A stretch of 64,000 bases of DNA from Sphingobium yanoikuyae (GTDB lineage: Bacteria > Pseudomonadota > Alphaproteobacteria > Sphingomonadales > Sphingomonadaceae): NCBI RefSeq assembly GCF_013001025.1, contig NZ_CP053021.1, positions 5,168,361 through 5,232,360 of the forward strand, read 5' to 3'. Positions 1 to 8,020 of the stretch are shown here, one piece after another. Positions within the stretch are counted from its first letter, which is position 1. Each line of letters begins with the position of its first letter. The notes beneath the pieces are model-generated. The model was not told the origin of the DNA, did not search any database, and saw nothing but the letters and a program-made list of their open reading frames with translations. A program made the translations under genes and the position numbers.

Positions 1-489
1 GGAAATGCCGATGCGCGGATTGTGCAGCTTGCTTTCGTCGCCCATGCCGCCGGTGACGGTGATCTCGGTCGATCCGGCGCGGATGCGGGGGCCGGGGATA
101 TGGCCGGCATCGACCGCGTCGCGCACCGCCACGTCCAGCTTCAGCTTGGCGGCCGACGCGCCATAGCAGCTGGTGAACCCCTGATCGATCAGGCGGCCGG
201 CCATGCGCGCGGTGATGAGCGTATGGGCTTCGGGCGAAGGCGCAATCAGATCCTCGGTCGAGGCGGCATCGCCGAAGGAGATATGGGCATGGCCTTCGGT
301 GAGGCCGGGCATCAGCGTCTTGCCGCTGCCGTCGATGACCTGATCGGCCGGCGCGCGGCCGGCACTGGCATCCGGCTCGACCGCAAGGATGCGGTTGCCT
401 TCAATCAGCAGGTCGCCGGCAAAGGCAGGGCTGCCGGTGGCGTCCCAGATGGTGGCGTTGGCGATGAGCGTCGTCGGCACGAATGGCAT
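1..489 (-). CDS. amidohydrolase family protein, N-terminal part (truncated by window edge)
   Basis: The reverse strand from the ATG at 489 stays open to base 1, giving 163 codons with no stop, so the C-terminus lies outside the window. The N-terminus reads MPFVPTTLIANATIWDATG, the short beta-sandwich strand typical of metal-dependent amidohydrolases. After it come PGLTEGHAHI, which contains the HxH metal-binding motif, and a later TEITVTGGMGD segment. The family hydrolyses amide or ester bonds (imidazolonepropionase-, prolidase- or dipeptidase-like members). The substrate cannot be told from this part. It is divergent from the ferredoxin-P450 operon and may belong to the same catabolic block. 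A purine-rich AGAAGAGG directly abuts the ATG, so the exact start is slightly uncertain. Confidence 0.85.
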   Translation of the reverse strand, partial: MPFVPTTLIANATIWDATGSPAFAGDLLIEGNRILAVEPDASAGRAPADQVIDGSGKTLMPGLTEGHAHISFGDAASTEDLIAPSPEAHTLITARMAGRLIDQGFTSCYGASAAKLKLDVAVRDAVDAGHIPGPRIRAGSTEITVTGGMGDESKLHNPRIGIS

Positions 490-662
490 CCTCTTCTGCT
501 GTGAAGACTAGGCCGCGCCCATTCCTGACCCAATGACTGCACGCGCACTTGGCGTTTCCTCTCGCCGCCGCCCGGTCTGCCGCGCCAGTCAAGCGGCTGC
601 GCGGCGCCATGCCTTTCCGCGTCTGGCGCCATCGGCCATCCTGCCCCTTCATAAGGAGAAGG

Positions 663-986
663 ATGTCGATGGTGCGGGTCACCTTTGTGGATGTGCATGG
701 CGTGGAGCAGGCGGTCGCCGGGGAGGGCGACCTGTCGCTGATGGAACTGGCCAAGGCGAACGGGATCGACGGGATCGCGGCCGATTGTGGTGGCGCCTGT
801 TCCTGCGCGACATGCCTGGTCCATGTCGACCCGGCCTGGGTCGATCGCACCGGCGCACCCGACGATGTCGAATATGCGATGCTCGACATGGTGTCCGATG
901 TCGCTGGCGACACCAGTCGCCTCGCCTGTCAGATCCGCCTGACGTCGGCGCTTGATGGCCTGCGGGTCGTGGTGGCGCAGCAATGA
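663..986 (+). CDS. 2Fe-2S ferredoxin, adrenodoxin/P450-partner type
   Basis: This 107-residue protein has the cluster-binding pattern CGGACSCATC (C-x5-C-x2-C) plus a downstream Cys in RLACQIRL, as in adrenodoxin/putidaredoxin-type [2Fe-2S] ferredoxins. It overlaps the following P450 gene by 4 bases (ATGA), so the two are probably translationally coupled, and it is the likely electron donor to that P450. An AGGAG at 654-658 lies 4 nt before the ATG at 663 and 10 nt before a second ATG at 669, so the protein may start two residues later. No ferredoxin reductase gene is seen next to it. A second, separate ferredoxin of the same family lies at 24313-24630. Confidence 0.93.
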   Translation: MSMVRVTFVDVHGVEQAVAGEGDLSLMELAKANGIDGIAADCGGACSCATCLVHVDPAWVDRTGAPDDVEYAMLDMVSDVAGDTSRLACQIRLTSALDGLRVVVAQQ

Positions 987-2263
987 CGCAAGACACCCTG
1001 GCGCCCGAAGCGCGCACTCTGCTCGACACCGCGTCGATGACCGATCCGATCATCTCGGCCCGGCCGCGTGCTTATTATGCGGCGATGCGGTGGCTCGACC
1101 CGGTCCATTGGGATGAGAAGCTCGGCATGTATCTGGTGTCCCGCTATGAGGATATCGCCGCGATCCAGCAGGATCCGATCACCTATTCGGTGAACAAGGG
1201 CTATCACACGCAGCAGGCCAAGGGCTTCCAGCAGGAGTTCCAGCAGATATTGGAGCGCGAGGGCGGCGGCTATTTCCCCGACGCGATCATGTCCGATCCG
1301 CCCTACCACACCCGCATCCGCAAGCTGATGGAAAAGGCGTTCAGCGCCCATCGGGTGAAGGAATTGGAGCCGCGGATCGAGAAGGTCGTGATCGACCTGA
1401 TCGACAGCGTCGCCGACCGGGGCGAGGCGGACGCAGTGCAAGATTTCGCCGTGCCGTTGACGGTCCGCATCATCTGCGAGCAACTCGGCCTCGACTGGAA
1501 CATGAAGGATCGCATCGCGCGCTGGTCGATCGCGGTGACGGCCCAGATCGGGCGGATGCAGGATCGGGAACAGATGCTGGGCCATGCGCGCGAGATTTGC
1601 GACCTGCAGCACTATCTGATCGCCAAGATGCGCGAGCGCGAGGCCGACCCGCGCGAGGACATGATTTCCGATCTGGTCCATGCCCGCGATGCCGAGGGGC
1701 AGGCGCTGACGTTTGCCGAGGCTGTATCGCTGATCCGGGCGCTGCTGATCGCCGGCAATGAGACGACGGCGACCGCGCTCGGCAATCTCTTCTATATTCT
1801 CGCGACCCGGCCGGAGATTGCAAATTTGCTCCAAGCGTCGGTGGATGACGACCGGCTGATGAACCGCTTTGTCGAGGAATTGCTGCGGATCGAGCCGCCG
1901 GTGCGCGGCCTGTCGCGCATGACCACGCGCGAAGTGGAACTGGGCGGCAAGACGCTGCCCGCTGGCGCGCATCTGCTGCTCATGTATGCCTCCGCCAATG
2001 ACCAGGAGGATGTGTTCCCCGATCCGCGCCGCTTCGACCTCGACCGGCCCAATATCGGCCGACACCTGTCCTTTGGCGGCGGCGTCCATCGCTGCATCGG
2101 CCTCGCGCTCGCGCGGATGGAGATAAAGGTCGCCGCGCGCGAGATCATCCGGCGGATCGGCGATATCGAACTGGCGATTTCGCCAGAGGATATCCGCTAT
2201 CTGCCGACGGTCGCGACCCAGTCGATCGAGCGGCTGCCGATCCGCTTTACGCGGCGGGGTTGA
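983..2263 (+). CDS. cytochrome P450
   Basis: This soluble bacterial P450 of 426 residues has the usual length for class I enzymes. Visible motifs are the I-helix oxygen-activation motif AGNETT (about residues 257-262), the K-helix ExxR (E299-R302), and the heme loop FGGGVHRCIG with the axial thiolate Cys371. There is no signal peptide. It would hydroxylate or otherwise oxidise a hydrophobic substrate with electrons from the ferredoxin encoded just upstream, with which it overlaps by 4 bases. An SDR follows almost immediately and could oxidise the resulting alcohol. The subfamily and substrate cannot be assigned from sequence reading alone. Confidence 0.96.
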   Translation: MTQDTLAPEARTLLDTASMTDPIISARPRAYYAAMRWLDPVHWDEKLGMYLVSRYEDIAAIQQDPITYSVNKGYHTQQAKGFQQEFQQILEREGGGYFPDAIMSDPPYHTRIRKLMEKAFSAHRVKELEPRIEKVVIDLIDSVADRGEADAVQDFAVPLTVRIICEQLGLDWNMKDRIARWSIAVTAQIGRMQDREQMLGHAREICDLQHYLIAKMREREADPREDMISDLVHARDAEGQALTFAEAVSLIRALLIAGNETTATALGNLFYILATRPEIANLLQASVDDDRLMNRFVEELLRIEPPVRGLSRMTTREVELGGKTLPAGAHLLLMYASANDQEDVFPDPRRFDLDRPNIGRHLSFGGGVHRCIGLALARMEIKVAAREIIRRIGDIELAISPEDIRYLPTVATQSIERLPIRFTRRG

Positions 2264-2268
2264 GCGGC

Positions 2269-3108
2269 ATGGCAGGGGAGCTGGCGGGCAAGGTCGCCAT
2301 CGTCACCGGCGGCGCGGGCGGCATCGGCCGCGCCACGGTGGAGCTGTTCGTGGCCGAAGGGGCCAAGGTGCTGATCGCCGACCGCGATGGGACGGCCGGC
2401 ACCGCGCTGGCCGCCACGCTCGGGCCATCGGCGCTGTTCATGGCCGTCGATGTCGCCGATCGGGACCAGGTGCAGGCGATGGTCGCGCGCGCGGTCGATG
2501 CCTTTGGCGGGTTGCACATCCTGTTCAACAACGCCGGGGTCAGTTGCGCGCCCTTCCCACACTTCCTGGACGACAGCCTGGCCGATTTCGACCGGGTCAT
2601 GGGCGTCAACCTGTTGGGGCCGATGCTGGGGACGCAGGCGGCGGCACGGCACATGAAGGATCATGGTGGCGGCGTCATCCTCAACAATGCCTCGATCGCA
2701 GGCTTGCTCGCCGGGCAGGCGATGATGAGCTATCGCGCGTCCAAGGCGGGGCTGATCCAATTCTCCAAATCGGTGGCGATCGACCTGGCGCAGCATGGCA
2801 TCCGCGTGAACTGCCTGGTGCCCGGCCATATCCGCACCAGCCTGTCCTCCTTCAGCGCCCAGGGGGCAGAGGCGGACCGGGCGGCGCGGGTCGATGCCGC
2901 GATCGATGCGGTCTACCTGTCCAACCAGCCCTTGAAGCGACGCGGCGTGCCGGACGACGTGGCACAGGCGGCGCTGTTCCTGGCCAGCGACCGGGCGCGG
3001 CAGATCACTGGCATCGCCATGCCGGTCGAGGGCGGAGTGGTGGCCGGTGATCCGGTCAACCATCTGGAGGATATATTGACGGCGCGGGCTCAGGCGCTTT
3101 TGGACTGA
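2269..3108 (+). CDS. SDR family oxidoreductase
   Basis: This is a classical short-chain dehydrogenase/reductase of 279 residues. It has the Rossmann glycine motif TGGAGGIG near the N-terminus, the NNAG structural motif, and catalytic residues Ser (SIAG) and the YxxxK motif (YRASK). I chose the ATG at 2269; a TTG at 2260 overlapping the P450 stop would add three residues. It lies 5 bases downstream of the P450 gene, so it is in the same transcript and plausibly oxidises the alcohol product of the P450 with NAD(P)+. Its 3' end overlaps the convergent TetR-type gene by 19 bases. Confidence 0.93.
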   Translation: MAGELAGKVAIVTGGAGGIGRATVELFVAEGAKVLIADRDGTAGTALAATLGPSALFMAVDVADRDQVQAMVARAVDAFGGLHILFNNAGVSCAPFPHFLDDSLADFDRVMGVNLLGPMLGTQAAARHMKDHGGGVILNNASIAGLLAGQAMMSYRASKAGLIQFSKSVAIDLAQHGIRVNCLVPGHIRTSLSSFSAQGAEADRAARVDAAIDAVYLSNQPLKRRGVPDDVAQAALFLASDRARQITGIAMPVEGGVVAGDPVNHLEDILTARAQALLD

Positions 3109-4340
3109 GCCCCGTCCGCAGCGGCGCGCACCATCGTGCGCAGGTCCAGCATGGCCTGGGCGCCGGCTCTGGCGGCCTCGGCCGGCGTCAGGCCGAAACA
3201 GGTCTTGCGATGACCCGATATGACGCCGGAAAAGAGCGCGGCCTCCAGCGGCGCGACCTCCCGGCCCAGGATCGCGCGGAGCAGGCCGCCGCTGGTGCGG
3301 CCGCGCCGATAGCGCAACTGGGGGGCGAAATCGCGCAGGTCACCATCGCGCGCGGCGGCCAGCATCAGTTCGTCGATCGCCGGCAGGATGCGGTCGTTGC
3401 GGGGCGGGGGATTGGAATAGCGCGCGAGCAACTGCTCGTCGGTCAATGTCACTGCCTCCGGCACGGTGCCGCCGCCCGATTCCACCGCCTTGCGATAGAT
3501 CATCTCGAACGCTGCGCGGACCAGTTCGGCGCTGGACCGGAAATTATAGGAAACGACGCCCAGCGTCAGGCCGGCCCGCGTGGCGACGGCGCGATGGGTC
3601 AGGGCCGCCATGCCGTCCTGCGCCAGCACATCGGCAGCCGCCTCGGCAATCTGTTCCATCGTGCCGCTGCTGATCGTCTGTTCGGGCAGGGCAAGGTCGG
3701 CCTGTTCGCGGGCGAACTGACGCCAATGGGCGGCACGCACCGGACGCCCGCACAGCCAGTCGTTCCAGCCGGCGCACAACTCTTCCAGTCCCGCGCGGTC
3801 GACCGGTCGGCGCCAGCGCATCAGGTGCAGCGTCGCTTCGCCATCGAACAGATAGGCGGTGAAGGCGCCCCGGCCCGGATGGCCACAGCGCGCGCAGACC
3901 TCTTCCCAGAAATTGCGCCACATCGTCGTCCAGCGTTGGGCGACCGGGCCATAGCGATCCTCCCGCGCGGCGATCAGCTGACATTCGCGCCAGGCGAAGG
4001 CCAGCCGGCGCTGTTCCTCGCACCATTGGTCGATCAGCGCGGCGAGGAGGGGCGCAAAGGCGTCACGCGACAGGGGCGCGGCGCCCTCCAGTTCCGCCAG
4101 CCGCGCCGCGCACCAGCGTTCCGACTCGCGCTGGGCCTGTTCGTGGCTGGAAAGAAACAACTGTTCCAGTGATCCGAAGTGGTGATAGATTCCGGATGCG
4201 GGGGTCTGGGCCAGGCGGCTGATCGCGCGGGCCGATGTGCCGCTCGCGCCATCACGTTCCCATAGATCGATAACCGCCTCGATAAGCCGCGCCATTGCGC
4301 CGATTTCCGATGTTTTTTCTGAATGTGCCGCCGTCGCCAT
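3090..4340 (-). CDS. tandem (double) TetR-type transcriptional regulator
   Basis: This protein of 416 residues is about twice the length of a normal TetR repressor. It has two TetR-like DNA-binding regions. The first is around residues 15-62, with recognition helix TPASGIYHHFG. The second is around residues 228-280, with GLTLGVVSYNF. Each is followed by a helical segment resembling a ligand-binding domain. I chose the ATG at 4340 because an AAAGGA lies 4 nt upstream; longer readings would run into the divergent receptor gene. The position between a P450/SDR operon and a divergent TonB-dependent receptor suggests local control of both. A fused TetR pair could bind an operator as a single chain. 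The effector is unknown. Confidence 0.85.
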   Translation of the reverse strand: MATAAHSEKTSEIGAMARLIEAVIDLWERDGASGTSARAISRLAQTPASGIYHHFGSLEQLFLSSHEQAQRESERWCAARLAELEGAAPLSRDAFAPLLAALIDQWCEEQRRLAFAWRECQLIAAREDRYGPVAQRWTTMWRNFWEEVCARCGHPGRGAFTAYLFDGEATLHLMRWRRPVDRAGLEELCAGWNDWLCGRPVRAAHWRQFAREQADLALPEQTISSGTMEQIAEAAADVLAQDGMAALTHRAVATRAGLTLGVVSYNFRSSAELVRAAFEMIYRKAVESGGGTVPEAVTLTDEQLLARYSNPPPRNDRILPAIDELMLAAARDGDLRDFAPQLRYRRGRTSGGLLRAILGREVAPLEAALFSGVISGHRKTCFGLTPAEAARAGAQAMLDLRTMVRAAADGAQSKSA

Positions 4341-4443
4341 AGCGTCCTTTATGCCATATCCCGCCAAACTGGCAAAGGCTGCGTCGGGGCGATATCCGTG
4401 TCTCGCCGCTGTCATATTGCCGCTGTTCCTGTCATCAAACTGA

Positions 4444-4457
4444 GATACATATGTAAC
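4444..4457. promoter_or_regulatory. candidate TetR operator palindrome
   Basis: The 181-bp divergent spacer between the double-TetR gene and the TonB-dependent receptor contains the perfect 10-bp palindrome TACATATGTA (4446-4455). With one mismatched pair it extends to 14 bp (4444-4457). It lies about 65-78 bp upstream of the receptor start codon and about 105 bp upstream of the regulator start. That placing fits an operator controlling either or both genes. The assignment is inferred from symmetry and position only. Confidence 0.4.
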
Positions 4458-4521
4458 TGCGGCTGCATACAGGCGTTCTAACTGCCCCTCCGAATTCAAT
4501 ATCATTCGGGGGATACGCATC

Positions 4522-6786
4522 ATGAAATGTTCGTCTGTCCTGCGCCGTCGCGCACTCATTCTGGCCGGCACCATGCTGATGGGGGCGGGCTTCGTGGCTC
4601 AGGCCCATGCGGAGGACGCGCCGCTTGACGAAGGGGATGCCGGCCTTGGTTCGATTGTCGTCACCGCACAGAAGACCGAGACCAATCTGCAGAAGACGCC
4701 GATCGCCATTTCGGTGCTGGGCAGCGATGATCTCAAGGCGCGCAGCGTGGTGAGCCTGAAGGATCTGGGCGACGGGGCGGTGCCGTCGCTGCGCATCGCC
4801 CCCTTTGCGTCGCGCAATTCAGCGCTGACCGTCGGCATTCGCGGCATCGTGCCGTTCGACGCCAACCAGCCCAGCCGCGACGCGGGCGTCGGCATCTATA
4901 TTGACGGCGTCTATCTCGGCCGCTCGCAGGGGCTGGGCACCGCCCTGTTCGACATCGAACGGATTGAGGTGCTGAAGGGGCCGCAGGGCACGTTGTTCGG
5001 CCGCAATTCGACCGGCGGCGCGCTCAGCATCGTCAGCAGGAAGCCGGGCGGCGAGTTTCACCTCAGCCAGACCATGGGCGTCATGAATTATGACGGCTAT
5101 AAGGTCGAAACCCATCTCGACCTGCCCAGCTTCGCCAATGTCAGCGTCAAGCTGGACGCGCTCGTCACCAAGCGCGGCGGCACCACCGACAATCCGATGG
5201 CGGGCGAGGAGGATTATAACCAGCTCGACCAGCGCGGCATGCACGGCGCAGTGCTGTGGGAACCGAGCAGCCGCTTCTCCGCCCAATATGATTTCGACAC
5301 CTCCTATGACGCCAGCACGCCCTATTATTTCCAGATGCTGGGCAAGTCGGATCGTCTGCCGGTCGCGGACATGGTCGAGGTCCAGCCCGATCGGGCCAGG
5401 ACCGCGGACATCGGCGTGCCGATCCAGAAGAGCATCGGCAAGACCCATGGCCATGCGCTGCATATGGACTGGCAGGTCGCCGATGGCATCAACCTGCGCT
5501 CCATCACTTCCTATCGTGAGCTGAGCCAGAGCCAATATGACAATGGCGGCGCGCATCAGGGTGCCTTCGCCCCCTATGCCAAGTTTGCGCGCTACAGCCT
5601 GGCGGGCCTCGACCAGAATCAGTTCAGTCAGGAAGTGCAGTTGGTAGGTTCGCTCTCGCGCGTCGATTTCGTCGCCGGCGCCTATTATTATCATGAAAAG
5701 GGCGAGGATTGGGCCTGGGCGCCCTATACCATGCAGTGGGGCGCAACCGCGGCCGATGCGCCGACCCGCCTGCCGACGCTGGAAGCCGGTCAGGTCACGC
5801 CCTATCCGGACCGTGCCAGCGACGCCAAGGCGGACAGTTTCGCCCTCTATGGGCAGGCGACCTGGACCCCGGCGATCCTCGACGATGCGCTGCACCTGAC
5901 CGGCGGCGCGCGCTACACCCGTGACAAGAAGAGCGGCGACCTGTTCAAGGTCAATGGCGTCGACAAGGATTTCCGTTTCGACATTTCCAGCAGCCGGATC
6001 GACCCGACCGTCACTCTGGCGTTCGACGCGACCGACAATATCCATCTCTATGGCAAATGGGGGACCGCCTATCGCGCCGGCGGCGCCAATTCCCGCTCCG
6101 TCACCTATCGCGCCTATAAGCCCGAAGAGGTCGAAACCTCTGAAATCGGCTTCAAGGGCGAGTTCCTCGACCGTCATGTCCGGCTGAACCTGGCGGCCTA
6201 CAAGACGATCTACAAGAATCAGCAGATCGACTTCAACGCGGTGCTGTCCGAAGTGCCGGGCGGTCCGACCCGCACCACGATCGAGACCGTCAATGTCGAT
6301 GGCCATGGCACGATCAAGGGCTTCGAGGCGGATCTGGTGGTGATGCCGGTCGAGGGGCTGACGCTGACCGCCGCCTATGCCTATACCAAGGGCGATCTGG
6401 CACAGGCGGCCAACCCCTTTGCCGGCAATGCGCTGCAGACCGTGTTCGTGGTCTACACGCCCAAGAACGCCTTCAGCGGCGCGATCGACTATAGCCTGCC
6501 GCTCAATTGGGCGACGCTGCGCGCCCATGTCGATGCCAATGGCGGCGATGGCTATCATTCCCAGTCCAGCGACGCGGCGCTGACCGACTCTTCCTTCCTG
6601 GTGAATGCCCGCCTGTCGCTCGCCGACATCACGCTCAAGGGCGACGCCAAGCTCCAGATTTCGGCCTGGTCGCGCAACCTGTTCAACGAACAGCACACCT
6701 TCTTCCAGACCGGCTCTTCGTCGCTGCAACTGGGCATTTTCAACGAACCGCGCACCTATGGCCTGGAAGCCATGGTGCGCTTCTAA
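4522..6786 (+). CDS. TonB-dependent receptor
   Basis: This outer-membrane receptor has 754 residues. A signal peptide (about residues 1-30, ending AQAHA) is followed by a TonB-box/plug start (SIVVTAQK), a plug domain with the common segments GIYIDGVYLGR and VLKGPQGTLFGRNSTGG, and a beta-barrel ending in the aromatic residue Phe (MVRF). It resembles the large sphingomonad receptor group annotated for steroid, aromatic or other organic ligands rather than the siderophore type, but the substrate is not determined. It is divergent from the double TetR regulator and followed 22 bp later by a secreted phosphatase-like gene, so the two probably form an operon. Confidence 0.95.
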   Translation: MKCSSVLRRRALILAGTMLMGAGFVAQAHAEDAPLDEGDAGLGSIVVTAQKTETNLQKTPIAISVLGSDDLKARSVVSLKDLGDGAVPSLRIAPFASRNSALTVGIRGIVPFDANQPSRDAGVGIYIDGVYLGRSQGLGTALFDIERIEVLKGPQGTLFGRNSTGGALSIVSRKPGGEFHLSQTMGVMNYDGYKVETHLDLPSFANVSVKLDALVTKRGGTTDNPMAGEEDYNQLDQRGMHGAVLWEPSSRFSAQYDFDTSYDASTPYYFQMLGKSDRLPVADMVEVQPDRARTADIGVPIQKSIGKTHGHALHMDWQVADGINLRSITSYRELSQSQYDNGGAHQGAFAPYAKFARYSLAGLDQNQFSQEVQLVGSLSRVDFVAGAYYYHEKGEDWAWAPYTMQWGATAADAPTRLPTLEAGQVTPYPDRASDAKADSFALYGQATWTPAILDDALHLTGGARYTRDKKSGDLFKVNGVDKDFRFDISSSRIDPTVTLAFDATDNIHLYGKWGTAYRAGGANSRSVTYRAYKPEEVETSEIGFKGEFLDRHVRLNLAAYKTIYKNQQIDFNAVLSEVPGGPTRTTIETVNVDGHGTIKGFEADLVVMPVEGLTLTAAYAYTKGDLAQAANPFAGNALQTVFVVYTPKNAFSGAIDYSLPLNWATLRAHVDANGGDGYHSQSSDAALTDSSFLVNARLSLADITLKGDAKLQISAWSRNLFNEQHTFFQTGSSSLQLGIFNEPRTYGLEAMVRF

Positions 6787-6808
6787 AATAGAGGGAGAGA
6801 GAAAGATT

Positions 6809-7900
6809 ATGCGCAAGATGATGATCCGCGCCGCGCTGGCGGCGCTGCCCCTGACGATGCCGGCCGCAGCCTTCGCCGGCACCATCGCCGATCCGGTGGT
6901 GGAACGGGTGGCGCCCGACAAGCTGACGATCCGCTGGCAGGATGCCGATCCGGTCGATCTGTTGCAGGTCGACCGCCCCGATGCCCCCATCGCCAATGCT
7001 ACGCTGGTGGCGGCCGGGGACAAGGACGGCGTGCAGGAGGTGCAGGTGGCGCCGGGCACCCGCCCCTATTTCCTGCTGCGCGACAGCAAGAGCGGCGCGG
7101 TGACGCGCGTGGCCGAGCGTGTGCTGGTGATGGAGCAATCCTCCAATTTCCGGGATCTGGGCGGCTATCCGGCGGCCGGTGGCAAGCATGTCCGCTGGGG
7201 CCGGATCTACCGGTCGGGCGGGCAGGCGATGCTGACCCCGGCCGACGTGGCGCAGGTGAAGGCGCTGGGCGTTGCCAATCTGGTCGACCTGCGCTCGGAC
7301 GAGGAACGGCTGTTCGCGCCGACCAAGCTGGACGGCATCGCCTATAATGCGGTTGGCTATTCGATGGCCGCGATGATGAGCGGCATGAAGTTCGATGCCA
7401 AGAATATGGACATGGCCAAGCAGGCTGAAGCCTATGCCGGCACCTATCGCGGCATGGCGACCCAGTTGAAGCCGCAACTGCGTATCGTCTTCGCCCGCCT
7501 GCTGTCGAAGGACGGGCCGCTGCTCTACAATTGCTCGGCCGGGCAGGACCGCACCGGCTTTGTCAGCGCGATGATCCTGTCGGCGCTGGGCGTACCGCGC
7601 GATGTCATCTATCGCGACTATGTGCTCTCGACGCCGTCGCGCCGCCCGCAATATGAAGTCCCGCCGATGAGCGATGCCGTCGCGCAGAGCAGCCCGATCG
7701 CCGGCATGTTCGCACAGATGCAGAAGGGCGGAGCGATGGCCAAGGCCAATCCGCTGGTGCTGCCCGACGGCACGCCCTTCCTGACCTATGCCTTCGCCGA
7801 AATCGACAAGCGCTGGGGTTCAGTCGATGCCTATCTGGCTCAGGAAATCGGCCTGACGCCGGTGGACATTGCGGCGCTGCGCACCACCTATCTGGAATAA
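6809..7900 (+). CDS. secreted tyrosine-protein phosphatase-like protein
   Basis: This 363-residue protein carries an N-terminal signal peptide (about residues 1-22, ending AAFA). An early beta-rich segment is followed by a Tyr_phosphatase3-type domain. Its markers are the SSNFRDLGGY motif, an arginine-rich RWGRIYRSG strand, and the P-loop NCSAGQDRTGF, a CX5R active site with Asn in place of the more common His before the Cys. The ATG at 6809 is preceded by a GAGGGAGAGA ribosome site; upstream in-frame codons belong to the receptor region. Members act on phosphotyrosine, phosphoinositides or other phosphoesters. A periplasmic location next to a receptor suggests dephosphorylation of an imported compound. 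Confidence 0.88.
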   Translation: MRKMMIRAALAALPLTMPAAAFAGTIADPVVERVAPDKLTIRWQDADPVDLLQVDRPDAPIANATLVAAGDKDGVQEVQVAPGTRPYFLLRDSKSGAVTRVAERVLVMEQSSNFRDLGGYPAAGGKHVRWGRIYRSGGQAMLTPADVAQVKALGVANLVDLRSDEERLFAPTKLDGIAYNAVGYSMAAMMSGMKFDAKNMDMAKQAEAYAGTYRGMATQLKPQLRIVFARLLSKDGPLLYNCSAGQDRTGFVSAMILSALGVPRDVIYRDYVLSTPSRRPQYEVPPMSDAVAQSSPIAGMFAQMQKGGAMAKANPLVLPDGTPFLTYAFAEIDKRWGSVDAYLAQEIGLTPVDIAALRTTYLE

Positions 7901-7927
7901 GCGCCGCTTATTCCGGATCGGCATGAA

Positions 7928-7960
7928 GGGCGCGGCGGGATTCATTATCCCGTCGCGCCC
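7928..7960 (+). terminator. hairpin after the phosphatase gene
   Basis: A 14-bp stem (GGGCGCGGCGGGAT, 7928-7941, pairing with 7947-7960 through one G-U pair) closes a 5-nt loop, 28 bp after the phosphatase stop. No T-run follows, so it may be a weak terminator or an RNA 3'-end stabiliser. It separates the receptor-phosphatase operon from the aldehyde dehydrogenase gene. Confidence 0.6.
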
Positions 7961-8020
7961 GCATGACGCTAGGAGGCTGGAAAAGGGTGCGCTATCCTTG
8001 TCCCGCTTTCTGGAGGCCAT

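Noticed and set aside
4819-7059. Very long minus-strand open frame (746 codons) opposite the TonB-dependent receptor
   Set aside because: It has low-complexity Gly/Ala/Arg/Gln composition, no family resemblance and no ribosome site. The plus strand carries a clear receptor. GC-rich codon bias leaves the opposite strand open.
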